Position numbers and translations under genes: made by a program. Shown piece by piece: positions 45,631-54,427 of a stretch of 64,000 bases of DNA. The notes beneath the pieces were generated by a model. That model saw only the letters and a program-made list of their open reading frames with translations, was not told where the DNA came from and searched no databases. This DNA is from Paracoccaceae bacterium (GTDB lineage Bacteria; Pseudomonadota; Alphaproteobacteria; Rhodobacterales; Rhodobacteraceae), in assembly GCA_017510335.1 (NCBI GenBank), contig JAFWNM010000038.1:1-64000 (forward strand), read 5' to 3'. Position 1 is the stretch's first letter. Every line of letters starts with the position of its first letter.

Positions 45631-47226
45631 TTAGTCGAATGTAACCGTGGTCATACGCGGCTGGTTTTCGGGATGCACATCCAGCGAAATACCGTCGCGC
45701 ATGGCATAGGCCAGCATCTGGTTATGCACGTTCAGGAAAATGCGTTCTTCCATCACCTCTTCCCAGATTTCCGCGATGACCGCATCACGCGCGTCCAGGT
45801 CGGTCATTGTGGCCAGCGACTCGATCTTTGCGTCCAGATCGGGGTTCGAATAGCGCGTGCCATTGAACGACCCGTAAGATCCTTCGCGCGTGTGCACCAG
45901 GAAATCGAACACATACTGGCTGTCGAATGTCGGAACACCCCAACCCAGCAGGTAGAAATCGGTTTCCCAGTTTTCGATCAGCGGGAAGTGCAGCGAGCGC
46001 GTTTGCGACACCAGATTCACGCGGATATTGGCGCGCGCCAGCATGCCGACCAGGGCCTGACAGATCGCTTCATCATTCAGGTAGCGGTCATTGGGGCAGT
46101 TCAGGTCAACACTGAACCCGTTAGGATAGCCGGCTTCGGCCACCAGTTCTGCCGCGCGCGCGTAATCGGGTTCCCCGAACGCATCCAGTTCTTCGGTCCA
46201 GCCGTTGACGAAGGGCGGCAAGGGCGCTGCCGAGGGCTGCGATTCACCGCGCATCACCACCTGACGGATGGCGTTGCGGTCCAGCGACAAGGCCATTGCT
46301 TCGCGCACTTCTGGCTTGGCGAAAGGGTTGTCTTCCGCATCGGATGAAGCCAGACGGTCCGACGTCATGTCATAGCTGAAGAAGATGTTGCGGTTTTCCG
46401 GCCCGCGCACAACCTTGATGCCATCGGTCTGTTCCAGCCGCGCGATATCTTGCACCGGAACGTCCTGCACCACGTCCACTTCGCCCGACAACAGCGCCGC
46501 AACGCGGGTCGCGGCTTCGGAAATCGGCGTATAGATGATTTCGGTTACTGCGGGCGCGTCGGCCCAGTGCCCGTCGAAGACCTGCAACACTGTGCGCACT
46601 TCGGGGTCACGTTCGACCATCACATAGGGGCCGGTGCCGTTGGTGTTGCGCACGGAGAAGGCTTCTTCGCCTGCTGCAAAGTTGGGCGCTGTTTCAACAC
46701 CGTTTTCTTCGGCCCATGCCTTGGACATGATAAAAGTGTTGGTCAGGTTCTGCACATAAAGGGGCGCAGGGCCGGACAGGCGCACATGCACTGTGGTGTC
46801 GTCAACAGCGGTCACTTCTTCCACTGCGGCATGCAGCGCAGCCATCCCCGATGGCGGCGTGCGCGCACGATCGAGCGAGAAGACGACATCTTCCGCTGTC
46901 ATGGCAGACCCGTCATGGAAGGTGACCCCCTCGCGGATCTTGAAGACCCAGACTGTGTCATCTTCTTCGCTGATGCCCCATTCCGTGGCAAGGCGCGGGG
47001 TCAGGCTGCCGTCAACCGCACGCCCCACCAGCGTTTCATAGATATGGTGGTTCAGCGTATGGGTGGGGCCTTCGTTCTGGCTGTGCGGGTCCAGCGTCAG
47101 CGCATCGGCCACGCGCGCCCAGCGCAGCGTTTCGGCATTTGCGGCACCGGCAAAAGCCAGCGCAACAGCGGCAGCCCCCAGCATCAGACGCGCGCGAACC
47201 CCCGTCCGGTCAAGTTTCATAGACAT
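45631..47226 (-). CDS. ABC transporter substrate-binding protein (SBP_bac_5, peptide type)
   Basis: A 531-residue periplasmic binding protein of the DppA/OppA class. A signal peptide (MLGAAAVALAFAGAANA) precedes LRWARVADALTLDPHSQNEG and HIYETLVGRAVDGSLTPRLA, and the family marker FKIREGVTFHDGSAMTAEDV is present. Family members bind peptides, but also nickel, glutathione, sugars and acid-sugar derivatives. It is the first gene of the operon (binding protein, DppB, DppC, DppD, DppF types). Divergent from a DUF1537 acid-sugar kinase gene, which raises the possibility of a non-peptide substrate. ATG 47226 has AGGGAG upstream. Confidence 0.94.
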   Translation of the reverse strand: MSMKLDRTGVRARLMLGAAAVALAFAGAANAETLRWARVADALTLDPHSQNEGPTHTLNHHIYETLVGRAVDGSLTPRLATEWGISEEDDTVWVFKIREGVTFHDGSAMTAEDVVFSLDRARTPPSGMAALHAAVEEVTAVDDTTVHVRLSGPAPLYVQNLTNTFIMSKAWAEENGVETAPNFAAGEEAFSVRNTNGTGPYVMVERDPEVRTVLQVFDGHWADAPAVTEIIYTPISEAATRVAALLSGEVDVVQDVPVQDIARLEQTDGIKVVRGPENRNIFFSYDMTSDRLASSDAEDNPFAKPEVREAMALSLDRNAIRQVVMRGESQPSAAPLPPFVNGWTEELDAFGEPDYARAAELVAEAGYPNGFSVDLNCPNDRYLNDEAICQALVGMLARANIRVNLVSQTRSLHFPLIENWETDFYLLGWGVPTFDSQYVFDFLVHTREGSYGSFNGTRYSNPDLDAKIESLATMTDLDARDAVIAEIWEEVMEERIFLNVHNQMLAYAMRDGISLDVHPENQPRMTTVTFD

Positions 47227-47491
47227 CGAAATCTCCCTGTCATGTGGTGACATCCCGTTCCGGTGATTTGCACACCGTTTCGGGGACAGCCAAAAGGCTG
47301 GATAATATTGACCAAAGAGTCAATTCCCCTTTTCAGTTCGGCTGCGTTTACCCAAGGGCAAGCTGCGGGACAAATGCCCCCCCCGCGCGCAGGTGCTGCG
47401 ATACCGTGCAATGCCCCGCGCAAGCTGGCACCGGCACCCGCAGCGCGGGTCATGCGCGACATCCCTTGCCATCACGCGGCTGTCCAAATAC

Positions 47492-47511
47492 ACAAGCTTA
47501 CATACTTGTAA
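47492..47511. promoter_or_regulatory. candidate GntR operator in the ABC/kinase divergent region
   Basis: Two nested inverted repeats, ACAAG..CTTGT (47492-47509) and TTACA-tact-TGTAA (47498-47511), lie 11-30 bp before the kinase ATG and in the promoter region shared with the ABC operon. The GntR gene follows the kinase. The rest of 47227-47521 shows nothing I can identify. Confidence 0.35.
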
Positions 47512-47521
47512 ATCCGGGAAC

Positions 47522-48559
47522 ATGATGCACCGAATAGCGATAATCGCAGATGATCTGACTGGCGCGCTTGACAGTGCCGCGGGGTTTGCAATGCGCGGCC
47601 TGAAAACGCGGGTCGTTACCGATACCGATGATTTTACAGATGCGCTGCAAGATACAGCGCTGCAGGTTGTGGCAGTTTCGACCGGCACCCGCGATGGCAG
47701 CCTTGCGGCGGCACTTGCCACATTGCGCACCATCACCCCCGCGCTAACCCGTTTTGAGGGGGTAATCTTCAAGAAGATCGACAGCCGCCTGAAAGGACAT
47801 ATCGCAGCAGAACTTGCGGAACTGGCGCAAACCCGCCCATTGCCTGTTCTGGCCTGTCCGGCAATCCCGCGCCTGGGCCGGTTGGTGCGCAATGGCGCGG
47901 TGACGGGTGCGGGCGTGGACAGCCCCATCAGCGTGGCCGAACGGTTGGGCACCGGGCCTGCCATCATTGATGCCCGCACAGATGCCGATATTGACGCAGC
48001 CCTGCCAGACCGGCTGGACAGCTGCGTTTACGTTGGCGCAGCGGGGCTGGCCGAAGCGCTGGCGCGCAGATTGGCCCCCGACGCGCCGGCACCCGTGCGC
48101 CGGACGCTTCCTGCGCCGCTGGTTCTGGCCATCGGTTCGCGCGACCCTGTAACGCTTGCACAGGTCGCGCAACTTGCGCTGCCTGTCATCGCGGCCCCGG
48201 ATGGAACAGTTCCGGATTTCAAGATCGCCCCCGTCACATTGGTGCAGTTGACCGCGCAGACCGCCGATCTGGACCCGCGCTTGGCCGCTGCGGGGTTTTC
48301 ATCCGGTATTGCCCGCGCAATAGGCACCCGCGCACCGCGCAGCCTGTTCATGTGCGGTGGCGAAACGGCACAGGCCATTCTGTCCCGTCTTGGCATAAGA
48401 CGCCTTGATCTGCTGGGCGAAGTGCTGCCCGGTGTGCCACTGTCGCGCTGTGCCGATACAGGGTTGACTGTCATCACAAAATCAGGCGGTTTTGGCACTG
48501 ACAGCTTGCTGGCAGACATGCTTGCAATGATGGACCATCAGGACGGGCCAATCGCATGA
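47522..48559 (+). CDS. four-carbon acid sugar kinase family protein (DUF1537)
   Basis: A 345-residue kinase of the DUF1537 family, whose studied members (OtnK, DtnK) phosphorylate 3-oxo-tetronates or D-threonate. Signatures are IIADDLTGALDSA at the N-terminus, FKKIDSRLKGHI (family usually K.DSTLRG), AIGSRDPVTLAQ, MCGGETAQAIL and TKSGGFGTDSLLADML for ATP binding. It is about 70 residues shorter than the usual 410-430, mostly in the middle. The start MMHR at 47522 fits the family. It overlaps the GntR gene by four bases and is divergent from the ABC importer. Confidence 0.88.
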   Translation: MMHRIAIIADDLTGALDSAAGFAMRGLKTRVVTDTDDFTDALQDTALQVVAVSTGTRDGSLAAALATLRTITPALTRFEGVIFKKIDSRLKGHIAAELAELAQTRPLPVLACPAIPRLGRLVRNGAVTGAGVDSPISVAERLGTGPAIIDARTDADIDAALPDRLDSCVYVGAAGLAEALARRLAPDAPAPVRRTLPAPLVLAIGSRDPVTLAQVAQLALPVIAAPDGTVPDFKIAPVTLVQLTAQTADLDPRLAAAGFSSGIARAIGTRAPRSLFMCGGETAQAILSRLGIRRLDLLGEVLPGVPLSRCADTGLTVITKSGGFGTDSLLADMLAMMDHQDGPIA

Positions 48560-49281
48560 AGGACCAAAAACCCCGCACCCGCCCGCCCCTAAGCGAAAAG
48601 GTCTATCACCTTTTGCTGACGCGCATTTCCAACGGCGATTATCAGGCCAACCAGAAACTGCCGACCGAAGCGGTGTTGTCACAGGATTTCGGTGTATCGC
48701 GTCCGGTGTTGCGCGCTGCCATGGAACGGCTGCGCGATGAAGGGCTGATCTATTCACGCCAAGGGGCAGGCAGTTTTGCGCGCCCCCCTGTTTCTGCCGG
48801 TGTGGGCTATGCCCGCGTTGAGACGCTGGCCGATATCCAGCGCTGCTATGAATTCCGTATCCTGCTGGAGGGGGAGGCCGCAAGTCTGGCCGCGCAACGC
48901 TGCAATGCGGCGGGACTGGCGGAAATTGACCGCGCCCTGCATCTGTTGCAGGACGCTACAGGGTCGTTTCAGCACCGCGAGGACGCTGATTTCGCCTTTC
49001 ATCTTGCCATCGGCAAAGCGTCGAACAACCAGTATTTCGACACGACCATGCGCGCATTGCGCGACCATATCAATACCGGCATGAGACTGCATGGCCAATC
49101 CTTGATGAGCGATGGCGCAAAAGGATTGCAAGATGTGCTGGCCGAACACAGCGCCATTCGCGACGCCATTGCCGCAGGTGACGCACCACAAGCCACGCGC
49201 CAGATGCGCGCCCATCTGGAACATTCGCGGGACCGTCTGTTTGGCGGCGGCCTGATAGACCTGCGCCACCCCGACGGCTGA
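48556..49281 (+). CDS. GntR-family regulator (FadR/FCD type)
   Basis: A 241-residue regulator: winged helix at residues 10-75 (LPTEAVLSQDFGVSRPVLRA, LRDEGLIYSRQGAGSF) and an all-helical FCD effector domain (RILLEGEAASLAAQR, DADFAFHLAIGKASNN, EHSAIRDAIAAGDAPQATRQ) with metal-binding Asp/His positions. FCD regulators respond to small organic acids. Being translationally coupled to the acid-sugar kinase, it probably controls that gene and perhaps the divergent ABC operon. Confidence 0.93.
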   Translation: MKDQKPRTRPPLSEKVYHLLLTRISNGDYQANQKLPTEAVLSQDFGVSRPVLRAAMERLRDEGLIYSRQGAGSFARPPVSAGVGYARVETLADIQRCYEFRILLEGEAASLAAQRCNAAGLAEIDRALHLLQDATGSFQHREDADFAFHLAIGKASNNQYFDTTMRALRDHINTGMRLHGQSLMSDGAKGLQDVLAEHSAIRDAIAAGDAPQATRQMRAHLEHSRDRLFGGGLIDLRHPDG

Positions 49282-49341
49282 CCCATGGCGCAACACGCCT
49301 CGGGGGGCGCTATGGCGCAATTCCCCGCGCGATGTTTGGGG

Positions 49342-49367
49342 CTAGGGGGGCGCGCAGCCCCCCCTAG
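49342..49367. terminator. GC hairpin between gntR and RND pair 3
   Basis: CTAGGGGGG (49342-49350) pairs perfectly with CCCCCCTAG (49359-49367). It lies between two convergent genes and so may end both transcripts, but there is no T-tract. Confidence 0.4.
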
Positions 49368-49368
49368 A

Positions 49369-49470
49369 TCATGTCGGGTTCATTCGCAGTCACGCGACAT
49401 GATCTGACTTATTGGTTTTGCATGTTCGAGAAGCTCAAATCCGGTTCCCACTTTTGAGCAACATGCCCTA
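49369..49470 (+). repeat. dispersed intergenic repeat family 2, copy D
   Basis: Matches copies C and E (GCAGTCACGCGACATG, ACTTATTGG, TTCGAGAAGCTCAAA, CGGTTCCCAC, GAGCAACATGCCCT). Its last bases (CTA at 49468-49470) form the stop codon of the RND pump gene on the minus strand, so the repeat runs right up to, and supplies, that stop. Confidence 0.78.
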
Positions 49471-52400
49471 GCGCACAGGCAGGTCTGACATGTCCTGAAC
49501 AGGGTCTTTCAGGGTTTTGCGCGCGATCAGGATGTAGAAGGCAGGCACGACAAACAGCGTGAACACCGTGCCGACGGTAATCCCCGAAAAGATCACCAAC
49601 CCCATCGAAAACCGTGCCGCCGCCCCTGCGCCGCTGGCCACCATCAACGGCACAACACCAAGGGCCGTTGCGGCAGTGGTCATCAGGATGGGGCGCAGGC
49701 GCAACCGCGCAGATGTGACAATTGCCCCCGCGCGGTCCTGCCCCTTGTCGCGGCGCAACTGGTTGGCGAATTCCACCAGCAAGATACCATGCTTGGTGAT
49801 CAGCCCGATCAGCGTGATAAGCCCCACCTGCGTATAGATGTTCAGCGTCCCCAGCCCAAGGTTCAACGGCACGATCACCCCGAAAATGGACAGCGGCACT
49901 GACATCAGCACGATAAACGGGTCACGCAAGCTTTCGAACTGGGCGGCCAGCACCAGATAGATGACCACAATTGCCAATGCGAAGGCCAAAATGATGGTGT
50001 TGCCTTCCGATTGTTCCAGCCGCGACTGGCCCGCATAATCCAGAAAGAACCCGTCGGCCAGTTCCGCGCGCGCGATTTCTTCCAACGCCGCCAGCCCGTC
50101 GCCCGTGGATGTGCCGATCATCGGCATGGCCGTCAGTGTCGCGGAATTCAACTGGTTGAACTGTTCAATCGATTGCGGTGCGACGGCAGTGCCAATTTCG
50201 GTGACCGCTGACAGGGGCACCATTTCCCCCGAATTGGACCGGATATGGAATTCCCCCAGCCGTTCGGGGTTTTCGCGGTATTCCTGCGGCACCTGCAAAA
50301 TGATGTCATAGCTTTTGGAATCGCGGTCAAACTGCGCAACTGCACCATCACCCACCAAAAGCCCCAGGGCCGACCCGATCTGATTGGCCGGAATGTTCAG
50401 CGCCGCTGCGCGGTCGCGGTCAATGGACACAACAACCTGTGTGGTGTCAAAGGACATGGAATTCTGCACCACCAGAAAACGCCCCGATGCCTCGGCGGCC
50501 AGTTTGATGCGATCTGCGACTTCATACACCTCGGACGGGTCGCCAGTGGACTGGACAACCAGCGAAATGGGCAACCCCCCGCCCGCACCGGGCAGGCTGG
50601 GCGGCGCAAAGACGAATGCCTGCGCGCCCGCAATCGGGGCCAGACGCGCTTGCAAATCCTGCTGGATTTCGGCCTGACTGCGGCTGCGTTCTGCCCAGTC
50701 GTCAAATGCCCACAGCATGATCCCGCTATTGGTCGCCCCCCCAAACCCCACGATCGAGAAATTCGCCCGCAATTCGGGCAGGTCGGATGTCAGGTCCGCC
50801 ATTTGCCCGACATAGTGACTGGTATAGTCGATCGTCGCATAGGACGGCGCGTTGATGAAGGAAAACAGCGCGCCGATGTCTTCTTCGGGGGCCAGTTCGC
50901 TTGATGTCTTGGTGAACAGGAACCCTGTCACCCCGGTCAGCACGATCACGATCATCAAGGTTACGGGCGTGAAACGCAGGGTTGACGTCAGCCGCCGTGC
51001 ATACCAGATTTCCAGCTTCGTGAAGCTTCGGTCCAGCGCCTGCTGGAAGCGGTTGCCATCGCCCCCCGCGCGCAGCACGCGCGCCGCCATCATGGGCGAA
51101 ATGGTCAGCGCGACCACACCGGAAATGAACACGGCCCCCGCCAGTGCCACCGCGAATTCACGAAACAAGGCGCCAGTCAGCCCGCCAATGAAGAACAAGG
51201 GCAGGAACACTGCAATCAGCGTCATCATCATGGAAATGATGGCCACTGACAATTCCCGCATGGACGTGAAGGCCGCCTGCAGCGGAGTTTCACCGCGTTC
51301 AATGTGGCGCTGGACATTTTCCACCACGATGATGGCGTCATCCACCACAAGCCCGATGGCCAGAACCATGGCCAGCAATGTCAGCAGGTTTATGGAATAC
51401 CCCGCGACAAACAGCATGAACAACACCCCCACCAGTGACAACGGAATTGCCACAAGCGGGATGGAAACGGACCGCACCGACCCCAGAAACAACAAGATGA
51501 TCAGTGCGACAATCGCCGTTGCCAGAACAATGGTAACCAGAACTTCGTTGATGGACGCCGATATCTGTTCGGTCGCATCATACATCATTTCCATGGTCAT
51601 GCCGTCAGGCAAACTGGCCTGAATTGCCGGTAATTCAGCCAGAACCGCCGCAGCTACATCCAGCGGGTTGGCGGCGGGGTTGGGAAACACGCCAATGAAT
51701 GTGCCGGGCCGCCCGTCAAACGATACCACCATATCTGTGCTGGCCGCAGCCAGTTCCACGCGCGCAACATCGCGCAGGCGCACCACATCATTCCCGGACC
51801 CTGCAAGCGGCAATTGCCCGAAAGCTTCCGGCGTTTGCAGGGTTGAATCGATATCAATCGCATATCCCACAAGTTCATTGCGGGTGCGGCCCGGTGCGGC
51901 CAGAAAATTGGCGGCATTGATGGCCTGCGCCACCTCGCCTGCGGTCAGGCCCTGCCCCGCAAGGCGCACAGGGTCAATCCACACACGCATGGCATAGTTT
52001 GCAGCCCCCATCACTTGCGATTCCGCAACCCCTTCGATGGTGGACATGCGCGGGACGATCACCCGTTCAATGTATTCAGTAACCTGTTCGGCACTCATGG
52101 CGGGGTTCTGAACCGCCAGATACATGGTCGCAAAAGTCTGGCCCGTGCCCTTGACGATGCTGGGGTCTTGCGCATCTGAGGGCAGGCGTGATCGCACCTC
52201 CTGCACCTTGGACATGACTTCGGTCAGGGCAATGTCGGGGTCTTCGCCCAACGCCATGTTCACCGTCACAACAGAGGCCGAGGGGCGCGACTGGCTGGTA
52301 ATATAATCCACCCCTTCGGCAGATGCGACCGCCGCCGAAATGGGCGCGGTGACAAAGCCCTGTATCAATTCAGCCGAAGCACCGGGATAGATTGTGGTGA

Positions 52401-52539
52401 CTGTGATAACAGTTTCATCCACCTGCGGGTATTGTCGGGTTTGCAACCCGAAGGCCCCCATCAACCCCAACAGGACAATCATCAACCCCAGAACAGTGGA
52501 CCCGACAGGGCGCTTGATGAAGGGCGCGGATATGTTCAT
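49468..52539 (-). CDS. RND efflux permease, pair 3 (HAE1)
   Basis: A 1023-residue RND pump. Helix 1 (STVLGLMIVLLGLMGAFGLQ), RQYPQVDETVITVTT, the proton-relay pair in AIGLVVDDAIIVVENVQRH, and the last helices (TVFTLFVVPAFYILIAR) are present with the duplicated layout. Coupled by a four-base overlap to its adaptor gene upstream. Regulated presumably by the divergent TetR gene at 53726. The stop codon lies in a copy of the family-2 repeat. Confidence 0.95.
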   Translation of the reverse strand: MNISAPFIKRPVGSTVLGLMIVLLGLMGAFGLQTRQYPQVDETVITVTTIYPGASAELIQGFVTAPISAAVASAEGVDYITSQSRPSASVVTVNMALGEDPDIALTEVMSKVQEVRSRLPSDAQDPSIVKGTGQTFATMYLAVQNPAMSAEQVTEYIERVIVPRMSTIEGVAESQVMGAANYAMRVWIDPVRLAGQGLTAGEVAQAINAANFLAAPGRTRNELVGYAIDIDSTLQTPEAFGQLPLAGSGNDVVRLRDVARVELAAASTDMVVSFDGRPGTFIGVFPNPAANPLDVAAAVLAELPAIQASLPDGMTMEMMYDATEQISASINEVLVTIVLATAIVALIILLFLGSVRSVSIPLVAIPLSLVGVLFMLFVAGYSINLLTLLAMVLAIGLVVDDAIIVVENVQRHIERGETPLQAAFTSMRELSVAIISMMMTLIAVFLPLFFIGGLTGALFREFAVALAGAVFISGVVALTISPMMAARVLRAGGDGNRFQQALDRSFTKLEIWYARRLTSTLRFTPVTLMIVIVLTGVTGFLFTKTSSELAPEEDIGALFSFINAPSYATIDYTSHYVGQMADLTSDLPELRANFSIVGFGGATNSGIMLWAFDDWAERSRSQAEIQQDLQARLAPIAGAQAFVFAPPSLPGAGGGLPISLVVQSTGDPSEVYEVADRIKLAAEASGRFLVVQNSMSFDTTQVVVSIDRDRAAALNIPANQIGSALGLLVGDGAVAQFDRDSKSYDIILQVPQEYRENPERLGEFHIRSNSGEMVPLSAVTEIGTAVAPQSIEQFNQLNSATLTAMPMIGTSTGDGLAALEEIARAELADGFFLDYAGQSRLEQSEGNTIILAFALAIVVIYLVLAAQFESLRDPFIVLMSVPLSIFGVIVPLNLGLGTLNIYTQVGLITLIGLITKHGILLVEFANQLRRDKGQDRAGAIVTSARLRLRPILMTTAATALGVVPLMVASGAGAAARFSMGLVIFSGITVGTVFTLFVVPAFYILIARKTLKDPVQDMSDLPVR

Positions 52540-53645
52540 TGCGCCACCTGCGGGGTTGTCGTGTTCGCAAGGGTCACGGGCGCACGGTTGGACAAGCGGT
52601 TCTGTCCAGCGCTGACCACGCGATCCCCATCTGAAATACCCTCGACAATTTCAACCACACCGTTGTTGCGCCGCCCCGTCGTCACGAATGTCTGGCGCAC
52701 AACCAACTGATCGGCATCGTCTTCGGACGGGCGCACGACATAGGCGAAATCTCCATACAGGCTGGTCACCACCGCGTTTTGCGGCAGGGCAATCACGCCA
52801 TCTTCCTGTGGCAGGCGAATTTCAATGCGGGCAAACTGCCCCGGTGTCAGGGCGCGGTCGGGGTTTTCCACAGTGCCGCGCAGGGAAACCATGCGCGAAT
52901 TCGGGTCAACGCGCGGATCAATGCCGCGAATTTCACCCCGGAAGCGCCGGTCATCGCCTTGCACCCGAATATCCAGCCCCTGCCCGATGGACAGCGACGG
53001 CAGCGCCTGTTCCGGCAGGCTGAAATCCACCCGCATCTGGTCCAGTTCCTGCAACGTGGCCACAATGGTGCCAGGGGCAATATGCTGGCCCGCATCGACA
53101 CGCGGCAGGCCGACAACACCCGCAAACGGGGCCACAAGGCGGCGTTGCTGGATCACGGCCTCGGCGCGGGCCACTTGCGCGGACGCCACATCGAACGCAG
53201 CGCGCGCCTGATCCAGCTGCACATTCGCCGTTACACCGCGGCTTTGCAATTCAAGCGCGCGCTCAAGGTTCAAGCGTTCCAGCGCAAGCTGGCTTTGGGC
53301 CGCGTTCAGGTCGGCGCGCTGCACTTCGTCATCAAGGCGCAGCAAAATGTCGCCTTGGGCAACTTCCGCGTTCGACTCAAAGCCGATCTTGCGCACGATG
53401 CCAGTGGCTTCGACCGTCAGTTCCACACCTTGCGCGGCATTGACTGTGCCAATCGCGTTCAGGACAGGGGACCATGTCGTGGCCTGCACATCTATGGTTT
53501 CGACAGGCAGTGCCTGCACAGGCCGATTTGCCAGAAACTGGGCAATCATCTGGTCACGGAACAGGTTGAACCCGATCAGCCCCCCGCCAAGCACGACAAG
53601 CAGCACCGCTGCAATGATAAAACGTTTCAACATTTGGGGCGACAT
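52536..53645 (-). CDS. RND efflux periplasmic adaptor, pair 3
   Basis: A 369-residue membrane-fusion protein: N-terminal anchor (FIIAAVLLVVLGGGLIGF), lipoyl half-motif KIGFESNAEVAQGDILLRLD, a hairpin of about 70 residues, VAPFAGVVGLPRVDAGQHIA, and a beta-barrel. Start ATG 53645; an internal ATG at 53633 (MLKRF) is possible. No strong ribosome site for either. Divergent from tetR, with the palindromic operator at 53686-53699 in between. Confidence 0.93.
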   Translation of the reverse strand: MSPQMLKRFIIAAVLLVVLGGGLIGFNLFRDQMIAQFLANRPVQALPVETIDVQATTWSPVLNAIGTVNAAQGVELTVEATGIVRKIGFESNAEVAQGDILLRLDDEVQRADLNAAQSQLALERLNLERALELQSRGVTANVQLDQARAAFDVASAQVARAEAVIQQRRLVAPFAGVVGLPRVDAGQHIAPGTIVATLQELDQMRVDFSLPEQALPSLSIGQGLDIRVQGDDRRFRGEIRGIDPRVDPNSRMVSLRGTVENPDRALTPGQFARIEIRLPQEDGVIALPQNAVVTSLYGDFAYVVRPSEDDADQLVVRQTFVTTGRRNNGVVEIVEGISDGDRVVSAGQNRLSNRAPVTLANTTTPQVAQ

Positions 53646-53685
53646 CCGTTCGAATAGACGATTGCATTTTTCCCCGCCGAACTAT

Positions 53686-53699
53686 ACCGTCCAGACGGT
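53686..53699. promoter_or_regulatory. TetR-type operator between RND pair 3 and its regulator
   Basis: ACCGTC-CA-GACGGT is a perfect inverted repeat with 6-bp arms in the 80-bp divergent gap, flanked by AT-rich bases on both sides (ACTAT and TTTAGT). TetR regulators of efflux pumps usually bind such a palindrome and repress both genes. Confidence 0.7.
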
Positions 53700-53725
53700 T
53701 TAGTCAAGAATGCAGGAGAGTAAGA

Positions 53726-54298
53726 GTGACCGCCCCCCCCAACACCCCCCAGCCCACACGACAGCGCATTCTGGATGCCGCCGAAACCCTTGCGCGCAGC
53801 CTTGGGCCGGCGAATATCTCGCTTGATGCGGTGGCCGCTGCGGCGGGTGTGTCCAAAGGGGGGTTGCTGTATCACTTCCCGTCCAAGGCGCGCTTGCTGG
53901 AAGGGCTGGTGGCCTGCCATATGGAACAACTGGACGCGGCCTTGCAGCAACAGGCAAGTTCCGGGCGCAAAAACGCTGTCATCCAGTCATATTTGCAGTT
54001 TTTTCTGGATGAACAGGAACGCGGCACACCGCCCCCTTCGGGATTGCTGGTGGCCCTTGCCGAAAACCCCGACATGCTGCGGCCCCTGCGCGAACATTCG
54101 ACCGTGTTTCTGGACCGGATCCAGTCAAACGCCACGGACCCCAACCTTGCGACACTGGCCTACCTGGCTGTGCAGGGCCTGCGCAGCGCCGATTTGCTGG
54201 GCACGCAGGTTCTGGACCGCGACGCGGCCCGCGAGTTGATTACATGGGCACAAACCCGTCTGGATGACACAGCACACAAGCCCCCCACGACAAAATAA
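53726..54298 (+). CDS. TetR-family regulator of RND pair 3
   Basis: A 190-residue repressor. The N-terminal HTH reads RILDAAETLARSLGPANISL with VAAAAGVSKGGLLYHFPSKA as recognition helix region, followed by a helical ligand domain. Start is GTG 53726 after AGGAGAG. Position next to and divergent from an RND adaptor gene is the classical arrangement for a local efflux repressor. Confidence 0.93.
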   Translation: MTAPPNTPQPTRQRILDAAETLARSLGPANISLDAVAAAAGVSKGGLLYHFPSKARLLEGLVACHMEQLDAALQQQASSGRKNAVIQSYLQFFLDEQERGTPPPSGLLVALAENPDMLRPLREHSTVFLDRIQSNATDPNLATLAYLAVQGLRSADLLGTQVLDRDAARELITWAQTRLDDTAHKPPTTK

Positions 54299-54427
54299 GC
54301 CACGCACCCCGACGAAAGGGGGCCAATGGACGCCAGATAATATGGACTAGCGGGGTCATCTGTGAAGGGTATTGGAGGATAGGGATCGGGCAAGAGGCGT
54401 GCTTTGCGGGCACCGCCTAAATGTCAT

